This document shows positions 15,654-28,830 of a DNA stretch of 35,708 nucleotides, in pieces. Source of the stretch: Hyphomicrobiaceae bacterium (GTDB taxonomy: Bacteria; Pseudomonadota; Alphaproteobacteria; Rhizobiales; Xanthobacteraceae). A program made the translations under genes and the position numbers. The notes under the pieces were generated by a model. That model was not told where the DNA came from and searched no databases. It saw nothing but the letters and a program-made list of their open reading frames with translations. Location: assembly GCA_021324465.1 (NCBI GenBank), contig JAJPJB010000019.1, forward strand, positions 1 to 35,708, read 5' to 3'. The number at the start of each line of letters is the position of its first letter. The stretch's first letter is position 1.

Positions 15654-15809
15654 ATGCTTTCAACGATACTGATCATTATTCTGATTCTATTGCTGATCGG
15701 CGCGTTGCCGGCCTGGCCTTATAGCTCCGGCTGGGGCTATTATCCGGGCGGCGGATTAGGCCTTATTCTGATCGTCGTGATCATTCTGGCGCTCGCCGGA
15801 CGAATATAG
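15654..15809 (+). CDS. DUF3309 family small membrane protein
   Basis: A 51-aa hydrophobic protein: a first membrane helix (STILIIILILLLIGALPAW), a short PYSSGWGYYPGGG loop and a second helix (LGLILIVVIILALAGRI). This is the DUF3309 pattern, common in alphaproteobacteria and without known function. GAGGAG lies 4-9 nt before the ATG, a strong ribosome binding site. The upstream EcfG-type promoter suggests it is made under general stress (inference). It is too short for routine length cut-offs. Confidence 0.87.
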   Translation: MLSTILIIILILLLIGALPAWPYSSGWGYYPGGGLGLILIVVIILALAGRI

Positions 15810-15840
15810 GCGCAGGCACCGATGAGCCGACAGGTGGAGC

Positions 15841-19636
<3,796 letters not shown>

Positions 19637-19726
19637 GGGATGAGAAGGACTCGAGCATGACGGGGAATCATGCCCCCGGGCCGCGGATATTAGCGATTTC
19701 CGACGCTGCCGTCAGTCGGCCGCCGC

Positions 19727-20608
19727 CTATGTGCCTTTGGCGCTCGCGAGACCCATATTGGAGAATGCGCGGCTGATCCAGGAGGATTTGTTCTCGTTGG
19801 GCACCTGACCCTGCCGCTTCACCAGATTATAGGCGTCCTTGTACCAGGGGCTGTCGGGGAAATTATGCCCGAGCACGGCGGCGGCGGTCTGCGCCTCGTC
19901 GATGATGCCGAGCGCGATGTAGCACTCGGTCAGCCGTTCCAACGCCTCTTCGACGTGACGCGTGGTCTGATATTGCGTCACCACCACTTTGAAGCGGTTG
20001 ATCGCGCCGACGAAGTCGCGGCGGTCGAGATAATAGCGGCCGACCTGCATCTCCTTGCCGGCGAGCTGATCGCGCGCCATTTCGATCTTCTTCTTGGCGG
20101 CGACAGCATATTCGCTGTCCGGATATTTGCGCACGACCTCATTCAGCGCGTCGATCGCCTTGTCGGCGCGCGCCTGATCGCGCGACACGTCGAGAATCTG
20201 ATCATAATAGGAGGCGCCGATCAGATATTGCGCATAAGCGGCGTCCGGACTTCCCGGATGCAGCGTCACATAACGCTTCGCCGAATTGATGCAGGATTCG
20301 TAATCTTCGGCCTGATAATAGGAATAGGCCGACATCAATAGTGCCTTGCGCGCCCAGTCCGAATAAGGGTTTTCGCGGTCGACCTCGTCGAATTTCTTCG
20401 CCGCCTCCTTGTAGTCCTGCTTCTTGTTGAGGAGATACAGCCCCTCGTTATAGAGCAGGTCGGCGGGAGTGTCGGGGACGTAGTCTTCGTCCTTGCTGAA
20501 CAGACTGCAGCCCAGGAGTGGCGCGGCCAGAAGCGTGAGCGCCAGGCAACCGGCCAGGACGCGCGGAGTGGGAGCGGATCGGATCGATCCTGGTAACCGC
20601 GGCAACAT
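19727..20608 (-). CDS. bamD: outer membrane assembly lipoprotein BamD (ComL/YfiO)
   Basis: BamD is the essential TPR lipoprotein of the BAM complex that folds outer-membrane beta-barrels. The signal peptide ends in the lipobox LLGC, with Cys34 as the lipidated residue. TPR repeats fill about residues 48-250, starting DTPADLLYNEGLYLLNKKQDYKEA and including AAYAQYLIGASYYDQI and HPGSP. The frame opens further upstream, but the ATG at 20608 (MLPRLPGSIR, 293 aa) gives a proper signal peptide and has GAGGGGA upstream. Downstream of lpxC on the same strand, with recN following. Confidence 0.93.
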   Translation of the reverse strand: MLPRLPGSIRSAPTPRVLAGCLALTLLAAPLLGCSLFSKDEDYVPDTPADLLYNEGLYLLNKKQDYKEAAKKFDEVDRENPYSDWARKALLMSAYSYYQAEDYESCINSAKRYVTLHPGSPDAAYAQYLIGASYYDQILDVSRDQARADKAIDALNEVVRKYPDSEYAVAAKKKIEMARDQLAGKEMQVGRYYLDRRDFVGAINRFKVVVTQYQTTRHVEEALERLTECYIALGIIDEAQTAAAVLGHNFPDSPWYKDAYNLVKRQGQVPNENKSSWISRAFSNMGLASAKGT

Positions 20609-20741
20609 GAGCGTAAATGCGTCCCCTCGGTGCGTCCGGCTTGTGGCCTTCCTAACGCGGTAAAGCCCCGGCTTCCGGCGCGAGCCCATCCGTAAAGCCC
20701 TACGGCAGCCCCAAGAACACCCCAAACAGTAGCGCAATTAT

Positions 20742-20756
20742 GGCCGATAATCGGCC
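20742..20756. promoter_or_regulatory. 15-bp perfect palindrome between lpxC and bamD
   Basis: GGCCGAT (20742-20748), A, ATCGGCC (20750-20756). It lies about 134 nt upstream of the bamD ATG and 36 nt past the lpxC stop, within a 184-nt gap. No T-run follows on the minus strand, so a terminator is unlikely; an operator is possible. Confidence 0.3.
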
Positions 20757-20792
20757 CGGATTAAGGCGCAAAAGCTCGGCAAAGTTAAGCTG

Positions 20793-21755
20793 TTAGGAGA
20801 CGTCAGGGCCGTAGGCCGCGGCCGCAAAAGCAGGTATGAGATCGGCATGGCCGCGTGGGCGCCGCGTTTCGGGCGTGTCGACATAGGCCCAGGCGCTGCG
20901 GTCCGCCATCAGCGCGCAAAGCACGGCATGATTGAGCTTGTGGCCGCCGCGGACGGAGCGGTAGACGCCAAGCAACGGCGCGCCGGAGAGCGCCAAGTCA
21001 CCGATCGCGTCGACCGCCTTGTGGCGGACGAACTCATCGGCGAAGCGGATGCCTTCGGCATTGAGCACGCGGTCTTCGGCGACGACGACGGTATTGTCCA
21101 AAGAGGCGCCCAGCGCGTAGCCCGCGCTCCACAATTTGGAGACATCGCGCATGAAGCCGAAGGTGCGGGCGCGGGCAAGATCGCGGCGAAACACATCGGG
21201 CTCGATATCCAGCGCCAGCGCCTGGCGGCCGATCAGCGGATGATCGAACTCGATCTCGGTCTCGATCCGCAGTCCCCGCAGATGCGGGCGCAACTCGCCG
21301 TAGCTATCGCCCTTGCTCACCCGAATCGTCTTGAGCACCTGGATATAACGGCGCTGCGCCGGCAGGGCCACGATGCCCGCCTGATCGATTGCAGCGACAA
21401 AAGGAGCGGCGCTGCCGTCCATGATCGGCACTTCCGGGCCGTCCACCTCGACCACCGCATTGTCGACGCCGAGCCCGTGCAGGGCCGCCAGCACATGTTC
21501 GGTGGTGGAGATGGCCGGCCCATTATGGTCGCCGAGGACGGTTGCGAATTCGGTCGCCGTTACCGAGCGGAAGTTGGCGCCGATCTCGCGGTCCGGCTGC
21601 CCATCGCTGCCGCTCCGCAGGAAGACAATGCCGGTATTGGCTTCGGCAGGATGCAGTGTGAGGCTGGCCGGTGCGCCGGAATGAACGCCAATCCCTGTCA
21701 CAGTGACATGATGTTGCAGCGTCGTTTGCCTGCCGGCGTGCACGCCTCGCGTCAT
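20793..21755 (-). CDS. lpxC: UDP-3-O-acyl-N-acetylglucosamine deacetylase LpxC
   Basis: Catalyses the first committed step of lipid A synthesis, a zinc-dependent deacetylation in the cytoplasm. The 320-aa protein has the zinc ligands His87 (STTEHVLAALHG), His245 and Asp249 (RHKAVDAIGDL), and catalytic His272 (GHKLNHA). Both halves of the duplicated fold are present. The frame opens at GTG 21770, but the ATG at 21755 (MTRGVHAGRQTTLQHHVTVTG) matches usual LpxC N-termini and has GGGA upstream. It follows ftsZ after a 466-nt gap, which may hold its own promoter. Confidence 0.95.
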   Translation of the reverse strand: MTRGVHAGRQTTLQHHVTVTGIGVHSGAPASLTLHPAEANTGIVFLRSGSDGQPDREIGANFRSVTATEFATVLGDHNGPAISTTEHVLAALHGLGVDNAVVEVDGPEVPIMDGSAAPFVAAIDQAGIVALPAQRRYIQVLKTIRVSKGDSYGELRPHLRGLRIETEIEFDHPLIGRQALALDIEPDVFRRDLARARTFGFMRDVSKLWSAGYALGASLDNTVVVAEDRVLNAEGIRFADEFVRHKAVDAIGDLALSGAPLLGVYRSVRGGHKLNHAVLCALMADRSAWAYVDTPETRRPRGHADLIPAFAAAAYGPDVS

Positions 21756-21953
21756 GCTTCGGTCCCACACCCTTCACGGCCAAACCACGCGGGCCAAGCC
21801 CGAACAATATGGCCACCCCAACCTGAGGGAACGCGTGCTTTCGCTTGCTGATTGAGGGCAGTTGCCGCAGGTCGCTCCGCGCTCCACTCCCCAAAAGCGC
21901 CGCAGACCCGCCGAACCGTGAGTCCCCCCAACACTCCCCCGAACGACGCGTAA

Positions 21954-21982
21954 ACCTTACCGGCGCCGCAGCATAACGCCAA
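21954..21982 (-). promoter_or_regulatory. candidate housekeeping-type promoter for lpxC
   Basis: On the minus strand TTGGCG (21982-21977) and TAAGGT (21959-21954) are spaced by exactly 17 nt, about 200 nt ahead of the lpxC ATG. The -35 fits well and the -10 only partly. It is a weak pattern match in an otherwise GC-rich gap. Confidence 0.25.
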
Positions 21983-22185
21983 CTCACGCTTTCTTACCGA
22001 CTGTTACCTTTTTCTAGCCGCACTGTTGGCGGCTCGTCGCCCCAAAGTCGTGCAGCTTAGGGTTCTGGCCTGTAGGCTCGGGACGCAAATCCGGCGCATC
22101 GCGCGGCCGAACGTCTGAAAAAATTAATTCAATTCAATGACTTAGTTGGAAAGGCGGTCTGCCGCCGTGACCTAGGATCGGATGC

Positions 22186-22215
22186 GCGGCGGGAACGTTT
22201 GCGCTTTCCCGCCGC
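22186..22215 (-). terminator. strong hairpin just after the ftsZ stop codon
   Basis: GCGGCGGGAA (22186-22195) and TTCCCGCCGC (22206-22215) form a perfect 10-bp stem with a 10-nt loop, beginning 6 nt past the ftsZ TGA. There is no T-run, so it is more likely an RNA-stabilising hairpin or a factor-dependent end. A second, smaller hairpin follows at 22153-22166, then TTTCC. Confidence 0.45.
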
Positions 22216-22221
22216 CACCAT

Positions 22222-24054
22222 TCACTTTGCTTGCCGGCGCAGGAAGGCGGGTATGTCCAGCTGGTCCTCATCGCCGGAGTTATGCACAGGGGCCTGCCGG
22301 CCGTGCTGGTCCAGCCCCGAAGGTGCCGCGCGCTTGGCATATTCCGAGACCGGCTCGGGCCGGGGCTCGGCCGGGCGCGGCATAGCCGGACGTCCCGGGA
22401 GCCGTTCGGTCGGTATCGGTCCCGTTACGCGTGGCGCAGGCGCCGCCGGCGGCTCGTCCGCTTCACGACGGCCAAGGCCGACTGAGGCCAGACGCTGTAA
22501 CAGGGACATGCGCCGCTTCTCGGGGTGGTCATCTTCCGGCATTTCGCCGCGTCGAGCGCGGATTTCGTTTTGCGCTGGGACTGGCAGTTCCTCGATTCGC
22601 GGCATCCGCGGCGCCCTGATTCGCTCCGGTTGCGGCGGAATGAACGCGCGCGGCTCTTCGGCCTCGGGTTCGCGAGGAGCCGGTTCCATGAACAATGTGG
22701 GCTTCGGCGCGATCGGCCGGATGGTGACGTCCTCGACGGCCGCCGCAATTGCCGCTTTGGCCGCCGATTCGATCGAAGCGTTGAGCGTGGCCGGCGCGGC
22801 AGGGGCGATGGAGGGAGCCGGTGCCGTCGTCGCCGGCGTAGCACTGGCGGCCGGCGGCGCGCCGGGAGCCGGGCTTGCGGTCGGCGCAACGGCCGGAGCC
22901 GACGTAGCGGCCGCCGCCAGCCGCGGGTCGGCCCGCTCGATGCGTTCGGCAATGCGCTGGTTGTCGGCGCGGATGCGCTGCGCCAAGTCGGCGAGCCGTG
23001 TATCGGACGCATGCGATGTGTGGGCTGGCGGCGCCGCATGCGGGATGGACGCATGCGCAGTGTGCGTTGCGCTCGGCAAGCGCTGCGCCAGGGAATCAAT
23101 GCCGGTGGCAACGACCGAGACGCGGATCATGCCGTCGAGGCTTTCGTCAAACGTGGCGCCGACAATGATATTGGCGTCCTGGTCGACTTCCTCGCGAATG
23201 CGGGTGGCCGCCTCGTCGACTTCATAGAGCGTGAGATCGCGGCCGCCGGTGATCGAGATGAGCAAGCCGCGGGCGCCCTTCATCGAGGCATCGTCGATCA
23301 GCGGATTGGAAATCGCTGCTTCCGCCGCGGTGAGCGCGCGCTTCTCGCCTTGCGCTTCGCCGGTGCCCATCATCGCCTTGCCCATCTCACGCATGACAGC
23401 GCGGACATCGGCGAAGTCGAGATTGATCAGGCCTTCCTTGACCATCAGGTCGGTGATGCAGGCGACGCCGGAATAGAGCACCTGGTCGGCCAGCGCGAAG
23501 GCATCGGCAAAGGTCGTTTTCTCATTGGCCACCCGGAACAGGTTCTGGTTGGGAATGATCAAGAGCGTATCGACGCATTTCTGCAATTCGGCGATGCCGC
23601 CATCGGCGATGCGCATGCGGCGCTGGCCTTCGAAGTGGAACGGCTTGGTGACGACGCCGACAGTGAGAATGCCGAGTTCGCGCGCGGTCTTTGCAATCAC
23701 CGGCGCGGCGCCGGTGCCCGTGCCGCCGCCCATGCCGGCGGTGACGAAGACCATGTGCGCGCCGGACAGATGATCGCGAATCTCGTCGATCACCTCTTCC
23801 GCCGCGGCGCGGCCGACCTCGGGCTGCGAGCCGGCACCGAGCCCCTCGGTCACCTGCACGCCCATCTGAATGACCCGCTCCGCCTTCGACATCGTAAGCG
23901 CCTGCGCGTCGGTATTGGCGACCACGAAGTCGACGCCTTGCAAGCCGGCGGTGATCATATTGTTGACGGCGTTACCGCCCGCGCCGCCGACACCGAATAC
24001 GGTAATGCGGGGCTTCAGCTCACGGATGTCGGGTATGTTCAGATTGATCGTCAT
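22222..24054 (-). CDS. ftsZ: cell division protein FtsZ (long-linker form)
   Basis: The tubulin-like GTPase that forms the division ring. The globular part (about 12-320) has [24 protein letters not shown], the tubulin signature GGGTGTG (109-115), [13 protein letters not shown] and the T7-loop region NLDFADVR. After it comes a very long Pro/Ala-rich linker (about 330-595) and the conserved C-terminal peptide [11 protein letters not shown], which binds FtsA and other partners. Total 610 aa, typical for Bradyrhizobium-like species. The frame opens upstream at 24141, but ATG 24054 ([13 protein letters not shown]) has AAAGAGG 6 nt ahead and the standard N-terminus. ftsA ends 97 nt upstream. Confidence 0.97.
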   Translation of the reverse strand: MTINLNIPDIRELKPRITVFGVGGAGGNAVNNMITAGLQGVDFVVANTDAQALTMSKAERVIQMGVQVTEGLGAGSQPEVGRAAAEEVIDEIRDHLSGAHMVFVTAGMGGGTGTGAAPVIAKTARELGILTVGVVTKPFHFEGQRRMRIADGGIAELQKCVDTLLIIPNQNLFRVANEKTTFADAFALADQVLYSGVACITDLMVKEGLINLDFADVRAVMREMGKAMMGTGEAQGEKRALTAAEAAISNPLIDDASMKGARGLLISITGGRDLTLYEVDEAATRIREEVDQDANIIVGATFDESLDGMIRVSVVATGIDSLAQRLPSATHTAHASIPHAAPPAHTSHASDTRLADLAQRIRADNQRIAERIERADPRLAAAATSAPAVAPTASPAPGAPPAASATPATTAPAPSIAPAAPATLNASIESAAKAAIAAAVEDVTIRPIAPKPTLFMEPAPREPEAEEPRAFIPPQPERIRAPRMPRIEELPVPAQNEIRARRGEMPEDDHPEKRRMSLLQRLASVGLGRREADEPPAAPAPRVTGPIPTERLPGRPAMPRPAEPRPEPVSEYAKRAAPSGLDQHGRQAPVHNSGDEDQLDIPAFLRRQAK

Positions 24055-24151
24055 GATTGCCTCTTTCTCGTCGCGCGGGCGCTTTCCGCGCCAAGCCCCC
24101 TGCGGTCCGCCACTGACCGCCGCGATTTTCCAGCTTCGCATCTGTGGGCCA

Positions 24152-25474
24152 TCAGAAGCTCTCGCGAAGCCACAGTCCGACGCGAGCGAAATAGCCGCCC
24201 GTGCCCATCATCAGTTGCCGCTTGCGGCGCGCCTCGAAGTGCTCGAGATGCGCCGCCTGTGGATAAACCAGGAGACCGGCAGCGACCGCAAAGGCCGAGC
24301 CCTTGATCACATCGGGCGCTCCCGCAATGCCGAGCGGCCGGCCGATGCGGACCTGCCGGCCGAGAATCCGCGCCGCCAGATCCGGCAGTCCGGTGAGCTG
24401 GCTGCCGCCGCCGGTCAAAATGACATGGCTGCGCGCATCGGGCGCCAACGGGCAATTGGCAAGCCGATCGCGTACCATTTCCAGAATTTCCTCGACGCGC
24501 GGCTTGATGATGCTCACCAATGTGGCGCGCGACACCAATTGCGCCTGGTCGCGCTCGTCGTCGCTCAGCGGCGGCACTGTGATCATGTCACGTTCGTCGG
24601 ACCCTCCGCACATCACACTGCCATAAAGCGTTTTGATTCGCTCGGCGTCGGCCACTCTGGCATTGAGCCCCCGGGCGATGTCCATGGTGACGTGATGGCC
24701 GCCGAGCGCAAAACCGTCGGTATGGACCAGCCGGCCGCCCAAAAATGCCGCCAAAGTGGTGGTACCGGCGCCCATATCGACCACGGCGGCGCCAAGATCG
24801 GCCTCGTCGTCGGCCAGGACCGCAAGCCCCGCAACATAGGGACTGGCCACCATGGCTTCTACTTCGAGGTGGCAGCGCTCGACAGCGAGCATCAGGTTGC
24901 GGGCCGCTGCGATATCCGTGGTGGCGACATGCATGTCGACGCCGAAACGCGAGGCCAGCATGCCGCGCGGGTCGCGAACGCCGCCGACCCCGTCGATCGA
25001 GTAGCCCACCGGCAGCGAATGCAAAATGGCGCGCCCATCACGTAGCGAATGGCGGCTGCCGGCGGCCAAGACCCGGGCAATATCGTGCTCCGATACCGCC
25101 GAACCGACGATATCGATCTCGGCGGCGAACAGTTCGCTGCACAGGCGCCCTGCGGACAGCGACAGCACCACGGATTCGATTTCAACCCCGGCCATGCGCT
25201 CGGCGGCATCGACGGCGTGGCGAATCGCTCCCTCGGCCTGGCCGAGATTGGCGACGCATCCGGCCTTCATGCCGCGTGCCACGGTGTGGCCGAAGCCGAC
25301 GAGCTCGATGCCATGGCTGCGACGCGTCAAAACCTGCTGCGGGGCGTGTGGCCGCAGCCGCGCGATCATGCAGACGACCTTGCTCGAGCCGACGTCGAGC
25401 GCCGCCACCAGCGCGCTCTTGCGTGGCGAGACAGGCTTCATTTTGGGGGTCAGGCCATAGCGGAGCGCGTTCAC
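24152..25474 (-). CDS. ftsA: cell division protein FtsA
   Basis: An actin-like ATPase that tethers FtsZ to the membrane. The 440-aa product has the phosphate-1 motif [15 protein letters not shown] (26-40), the 1C subdomain, [13 protein letters not shown] (phosphate 2) and [19 protein letters not shown] (adenosine motif). The C-terminal residues [13 protein letters not shown] form an amphipathic membrane-targeting helix. Start is GTG at 25474, whose first bases overlap the ftsQ stop as GTGA, showing coupling; an AAGAGGAAGGGG stretch precedes it. ATG 25441 is a less likely alternative. Confidence 0.96.
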   Translation of the reverse strand: MNALRYGLTPKMKPVSPRKSALVAALDVGSSKVVCMIARLRPHAPQQVLTRRSHGIELVGFGHTVARGMKAGCVANLGQAEGAIRHAVDAAERMAGVEIESVVLSLSAGRLCSELFAAEIDIVGSAVSEHDIARVLAAGSRHSLRDGRAILHSLPVGYSIDGVGGVRDPRGMLASRFGVDMHVATTDIAAARNLMLAVERCHLEVEAMVASPYVAGLAVLADDEADLGAAVVDMGAGTTTLAAFLGGRLVHTDGFALGGHHVTMDIARGLNARVADAERIKTLYGSVMCGGSDERDMITVPPLSDDERDQAQLVSRATLVSIIKPRVEEILEMVRDRLANCPLAPDARSHVILTGGGSQLTGLPDLAARILGRQVRIGRPLGIAGAPDVIKGSAFAVAAGLLVYPQAAHLEHFEARRKRQLMMGTGGYFARVGLWLRESF

Positions 25475-26475
25475 GCGTCGCCCCCCTTCCTCTTTTTGCT
25501 GTTGGCCTTGAGCAATTCGTCACGCGCCGCCGCCGCAGCATCCGACAGCCGCACCGTCACGCGATCCGGCAGCCGCAAATCGATCATTGTGATGTCGCGG
25601 GTCGGAAGCTTCTTGTCGCGATCGAGCGCGACCAGTCGGTTGAGCGCGCCCGGCACGTCGGTTTCCGGCAGGCGCACGTCGATGCCGTTGCTCAGCCGCA
25701 AATTCCAGCGCCGATCGGCCACCAGAACCGAGGCGCGCAGCACCGCGCGGATGTCAGGATAGCGGTCAAGAAAGGTGAGAAAATCCTTGGCCCGTTTTTC
25801 GGCGCCGCGCCCGACCACCAGCGGCAGGCCGAGATAACGATCCTCGACGAACGGCTCGAGCACGGTGCCATCACCGGCGATCACGCTGACATGGCCGTCC
25901 TTCTGCCACAGCGCAAAAGCCCGCCGCTCGGTGACCGTGATCTGCAGGCGATCCGGATAGAGCTTCAGAACCGCCGCATCGGCGATCCAGGGGTTGGCCA
26001 TCAGTCGGGCGCGCGCAGCCTCAGCGTCGAGGAAGAGCAGCGAGGCATTGCCGGTCACGCCGGCGGTGGCCAAAATCTCTTCGCGAGTGACCTCTTTCTC
26101 CCCGGTCAGAGAAATGGCGGCGATACGGAAGCCGAGCGAGTTGGCAGCGACGTCACGCGCCTGTTTGAGCCAATCGATGAGCGCGGGGACATGCTGGCCG
26201 GCGACCGCGCCGTAGCCCAAGGTTGCAACGAGCAGCAGCAGCGACGCCGCGAGGCCAAATCCCTGCGGCAGCGGCAGGCGTGCGAGGCGCTCGGCCATGC
26301 GGATAATCAGGTGCGGATAGGCCAAAATCCAGGGGCGACCCTTGGCGTCATGATGCGCCTGTGGATGATCATGGACGCGCGTCAGGCTCGGCTCGTCAAA
26401 CGGCGCGCCGGTCGCATCCGCAGTTGATTGCCCCGACCGCCTCAGCGATTGGTCGAGGCGTCCTCCACCATCCAT
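25471..26475 (-). CDS. ftsQ: cell division protein FtsQ
   Basis: A single-pass inner-membrane protein of the divisome that links FtsB/L to FtsW/I. The 334-aa product has a cytoplasmic N-terminus (1-70), a membrane helix (about 72-93, FGLAASLLLLVATLGYGAV), a POTRA domain (about 115-185, with ISLTGEKEVTREEIL and PWIADAAVLKLYPDRLQITVTERRAFA) and a beta domain ending DMIDLRLPDRVTVRL-like (TMIDLRLPDRVTVRL). Its ATG at 26475 lies 34 nt inside the 3' end of ddl, and its stop overlaps ftsA by 4 nt. Confidence 0.94.
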   Translation of the reverse strand: MDGGGRLDQSLRRSGQSTADATGAPFDEPSLTRVHDHPQAHHDAKGRPWILAYPHLIIRMAERLARLPLPQGFGLAASLLLLVATLGYGAVAGQHVPALIDWLKQARDVAANSLGFRIAAISLTGEKEVTREEILATAGVTGNASLLFLDAEAARARLMANPWIADAAVLKLYPDRLQITVTERRAFALWQKDGHVSVIAGDGTVLEPFVEDRYLGLPLVVGRGAEKRAKDFLTFLDRYPDIRAVLRASVLVADRRWNLRLSNGIDVRLPETDVPGALNRLVALDRDKKLPTRDITMIDLRLPDRVTVRLSDAAAAARDELLKANSKKRKGGDA

Positions 26476-27355
26476 TGCACCAGCTCATCGAAGGTGATGC
26501 CCGCGTAGGCGGCAAGCTCCGGTACGAGCGAGGTCTCGGTCATCCCCGGTTGTGTGTTGACCTCAAGGCAGATCAGCGTCCCAGTTCCCCGATCGTCATA
26601 GCGAAAGTCTGCACGGCTCACGCCGCGGCAGCCAAGCGCGTTATGGGCAGCCAAGGCGAGTCTGCGGACCTCCTGGTAAACATTCGGTAAAATTGGCGCC
26701 GGCAGCAGATGTTTGGAGCCGCCGGCTGCGTATTTCGCTTCATAGTCGTAAAGCGCGTCGCCGGCACGATCTCGATCACATCGAGCGCGCGGTCGCCCAT
26801 CACCGCGCAGGTCAGCTCCTTGCCCGGCACGTAACGCTCGATCATCACCTTGTCGCCGAACGCCCAGTCGTCGCGAAAGAGCTCCTGCGGCGGATGCGGA
26901 TGCTCCGCGGTGACAATGAAGACGCCAACGCTCGATCCTTCGGCGATCGGCTTGATCACATATGGCGGGGCCATCAGATGCGCTCTGGCCGCCTCGAAGC
27001 GCGACACCACCGTGTCCTCGGCAACCGGAACGTCGCAGGCGCGAAACAGCGCCTTGGCGTAATCCTTCTGCATGGCGAGCGCCGATGCGAGCACGCCGGA
27101 ATGCGAATAGGGAATGTCGAGGACCTCCAAAAGGCCTTGCAGCGTGCCGTCTTCGCCCGGCCGGCCATGCAGCACGTTGAGCGCGACGTCAGGCTTGGCC
27201 GCGGTCAGCACCGTGGCAATGTCGCGCCCGACATCGATTGGCGTGACCCGATAGCCGCGGCGCGTCAGGGCGGCGGCGCAGGCCCGGCCTGAGCGCAGCG
27301 ACACCTCGCGCTCCGCCGACCAGCCCCCCATCAGAACGGCGACGTGCTTGGCCAT
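26442..27355 (-). pseudogene. ddl: D-alanine--D-alanine ligase Ddl, split by a one-base frameshift
   Basis: Ddl joins two D-Ala for peptidoglycan precursors. The 5' frame from 27355 starts MAKHVAVLMGGWSAEREVSLRSG and stays in ATP-grasp homology through PYVIKPIAEGSSVGVFIV and DVIEIVPATRF. It then becomes unrelated (TTMKRNTQPAAP...). The next frame restores the expected YDYEAKYAAGGSKHLLPAP and ends in CLEVNTQPGMTETSLVPE. The break lies at an A3 run (26750-26752, TTT on the coding strand); one extra T restores an intact protein of 304 aa, the normal Ddl length. So this is either a recent deletion or a base-calling error in a homopolymer; all conserved residues survive. Normal Ddl position, overlapping ftsQ. 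Confidence 0.9.
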
Positions 27356-27495
27356 GATTGCGCCGGGTTTCCCAACCGCTGATTCGCAAGGATCACCAAT
27401 AGAATCGACAATTGCGGAAAGGTCGAGGGGCCTGGCGAATGATTGGTCGCAAGCCGCTTTCAGGCCGCTCGGTCATCGGCCCTACGCTGCCTCGG

Positions 27496-28680
27496 CTATT
27501 TGACCATCACCCAGGTCGGCTGCAGGATCGGATAGGCAATCAGCCCGATGATGGCAGTCGCCGCGATCAGCAAGGGATTGCTGATCTTCCAGCGGAACAG
27601 GGCGGCAAGCGAAGCCGCGCCGATCAGCGCCGTGAGCCAGTCGCCAATCGCAACCCGGCCCAGCAGGATGCAGGCGCCGAGAATTGTCCCGATCGCCGCG
27701 CCATAGGCGCCGCGTACGAAGCCTTGCACGTTCGGATTGGCGCCGTAGCGCGCGAGCAGCGGCGCGGCGACGAGAATGAAGATGAAAGATGGGAAGAAGA
27801 TGCCGATCGTTGAAACGAGGGAGCCCCAAAAGCCCGCGACCAGATAGCCGACGAAGGTCGCTGTGATCACCACCGGGCCCGGGCTGATCATGCCAACGGC
27901 GACGGCGATCAGAAACTGGCGCTCGTCCAGCCAGTTATATTGCTGCACCAGGCCCTGCTGGAGAAACGGCACGATTACCAGGCCGCTGCCGAAGGTGAGC
28001 GATCCGGCTTTGAGAAAAAACAGTAGAAGCTTGCCCAAGGTCGAACTTGTCGCGACCGGCGTCAGCACGGCCGGTACGATGGCGGCCTGCAGTCTAGCGC
28101 TGGGCGGGCGGCGGAGCAGGTTGCCGTAATAGAGAATGCCGAGAATGCCGGCGCCGATGAACAGGAAAGCCACTTCGGCCTGCAGGATCACGGTGACGAC
28201 GAGGCAGCCTGCCGCGATCATCCATTGCAGCCAATCTTCCATGCCGAGCTTGGCGAGGCGGTAGCAGGAATGCTGGATCAGCGCGATCACGGCCGGGCTT
28301 ACGCCGTAGAAGATCGCGGTGACCGGCTTGAGATCGCCGAGATAGACATAAAGCGCACCCAAGGCAGCGACGATCACGAAGTTCGGGAAAATGAACGCCC
28401 AGCCGCCGGCCCAGGCGCCCAAGAATCCGCCGCGCAGATAGGAGATGTAAATCCCGACCTGAATCGCCAGCGGCCCGGGCAAGGTCTGGCAGATGGCGAT
28501 CCCCTCGCGCATCTGTTCTTTGGTGAGCCAGCCGCGCTCGCCGACGACTTCGCGCTCCATCTGGCCGACCAGCGCCACCGGTCCGCCAAACCCAAGAAGC
28601 CCAAGACGAAGAAAGTAGACCACTAACTCCGAGAGCGGCGTCGATTTGGCGACTGTTGTGGAAGGGGTATTGCCGTCCAT
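27496..28680 (-). CDS. chrA: chromate efflux transporter ChrA
   Basis: A CHR-family inner-membrane protein that exports chromate. The 394-aa protein is a two-domain (long) form. The N half has FGGP (31-34), the segment VGERGWLTKEQMREGIAICQTLPGP (ending at 70) and GGFLGAWAGGWAFIFPNF; the C half repeats the pattern as FLKAGSLTFGSGLVIVPFLQ, WLDERQFLIAVAVGMISPGP and FPSFIFI. About ten membrane segments are visible. The frame opens at 28728, but ATG 28680 (MDGNTPSTTV) follows GAGGAG and sits at the end of the conserved leader shared with the chrB-type gene. Last gene of the minus-strand chromate block, upstream of ddl. Confidence 0.93.
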   Translation of the reverse strand: MDGNTPSTTVAKSTPLSELVVYFLRLGLLGFGGPVALVGQMEREVVGERGWLTKEQMREGIAICQTLPGPLAIQVGIYISYLRGGFLGAWAGGWAFIFPNFVIVAALGALYVYLGDLKPVTAIFYGVSPAVIALIQHSCYRLAKLGMEDWLQWMIAAGCLVVTVILQAEVAFLFIGAGILGILYYGNLLRRPPSARLQAAIVPAVLTPVATSSTLGKLLLFFLKAGSLTFGSGLVIVPFLQQGLVQQYNWLDERQFLIAVAVGMISPGPVVITATFVGYLVAGFWGSLVSTIGIFFPSFIFILVAAPLLARYGANPNVQGFVRGAYGAAIGTILGACILLGRVAIGDWLTALIGAASLAALFRWKISNPLLIAATAIIGLIAYPILQPTWVMVK

Positions 28681-28765
28681 GCGCAATCTCCTCGACAATG
28701 CGAGTGCTGCGCAGAGCTTGGACGGCAAACCGTCTGACGGGGAGCCTGCGTTTCCCCGGGCGAGA
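28673..28765 (-). promoter_or_regulatory. leader RNA element of chrA (copy A), candidate translational switch
   Basis: On the minus strand, in order: a GGGGA/TCCCC hairpin (28757-28739), a GACGG/CCGTC hairpin (28734-28721), TGCGCA (28713-28708), a CTCG...CGAG hairpin, the SD GAGGAG, then TGCGCATGGACGG (28685-28673) spanning the start codon. CCGTCCA plus, after a 5-nt gap, TGCGCA (28725-28708) can pair along that whole 13-nt start segment, competing with the GACGG/CCGTC hairpin. About nine-tenths of the bases are the same as in the chrB-type leader at 30912-31003. It resembles the chrB RNA motif class described from comparative genomics (from memory, not checked). Confidence 0.75.
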
Positions 28766-28830
28766 TATTACGTGACCGCCGGGTTTGCGGCAAGACGCTC
28801 TGCCTCATCAATCCTGGCGAGGGCGCGATT

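Larger units (their letters stand above)
21756..22221. other. lpxC-ftsZ intergenic region, no gene seen
   Basis: 466 nt without a credible protein or RNA gene. It holds the ftsZ 3' hairpins (22186-22215 and GGCGG/CCGCC at 22153-22166) and the likely lpxC promoter area. A second dyad, AGCCGC (22016-22021)/GCGGCT (22029-22034), has no T-run. Confidence 0.5.

Noticed and set aside
22016-22034. AGCCGC/GCGGCT hairpin as terminator of ftsZ or lpxC unit
   Set aside because: The T-run lies on the wrong side for the minus-strand transcript and there is no plus-strand gene to end here.
21756-24151. CtrA-type sites (TTAA-N7-TTAA) near ftsZ, ftsA and lpxC
   Set aside because: Looked for in the gaps at 21756-22221, 24055-24151 and 20609-20792; no full match seen by eye.
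26740-26760. Programmed frameshift in ddl
   Set aside because: No canonical slippery heptamer; a homopolymer deletion or base-calling error explains the break better.
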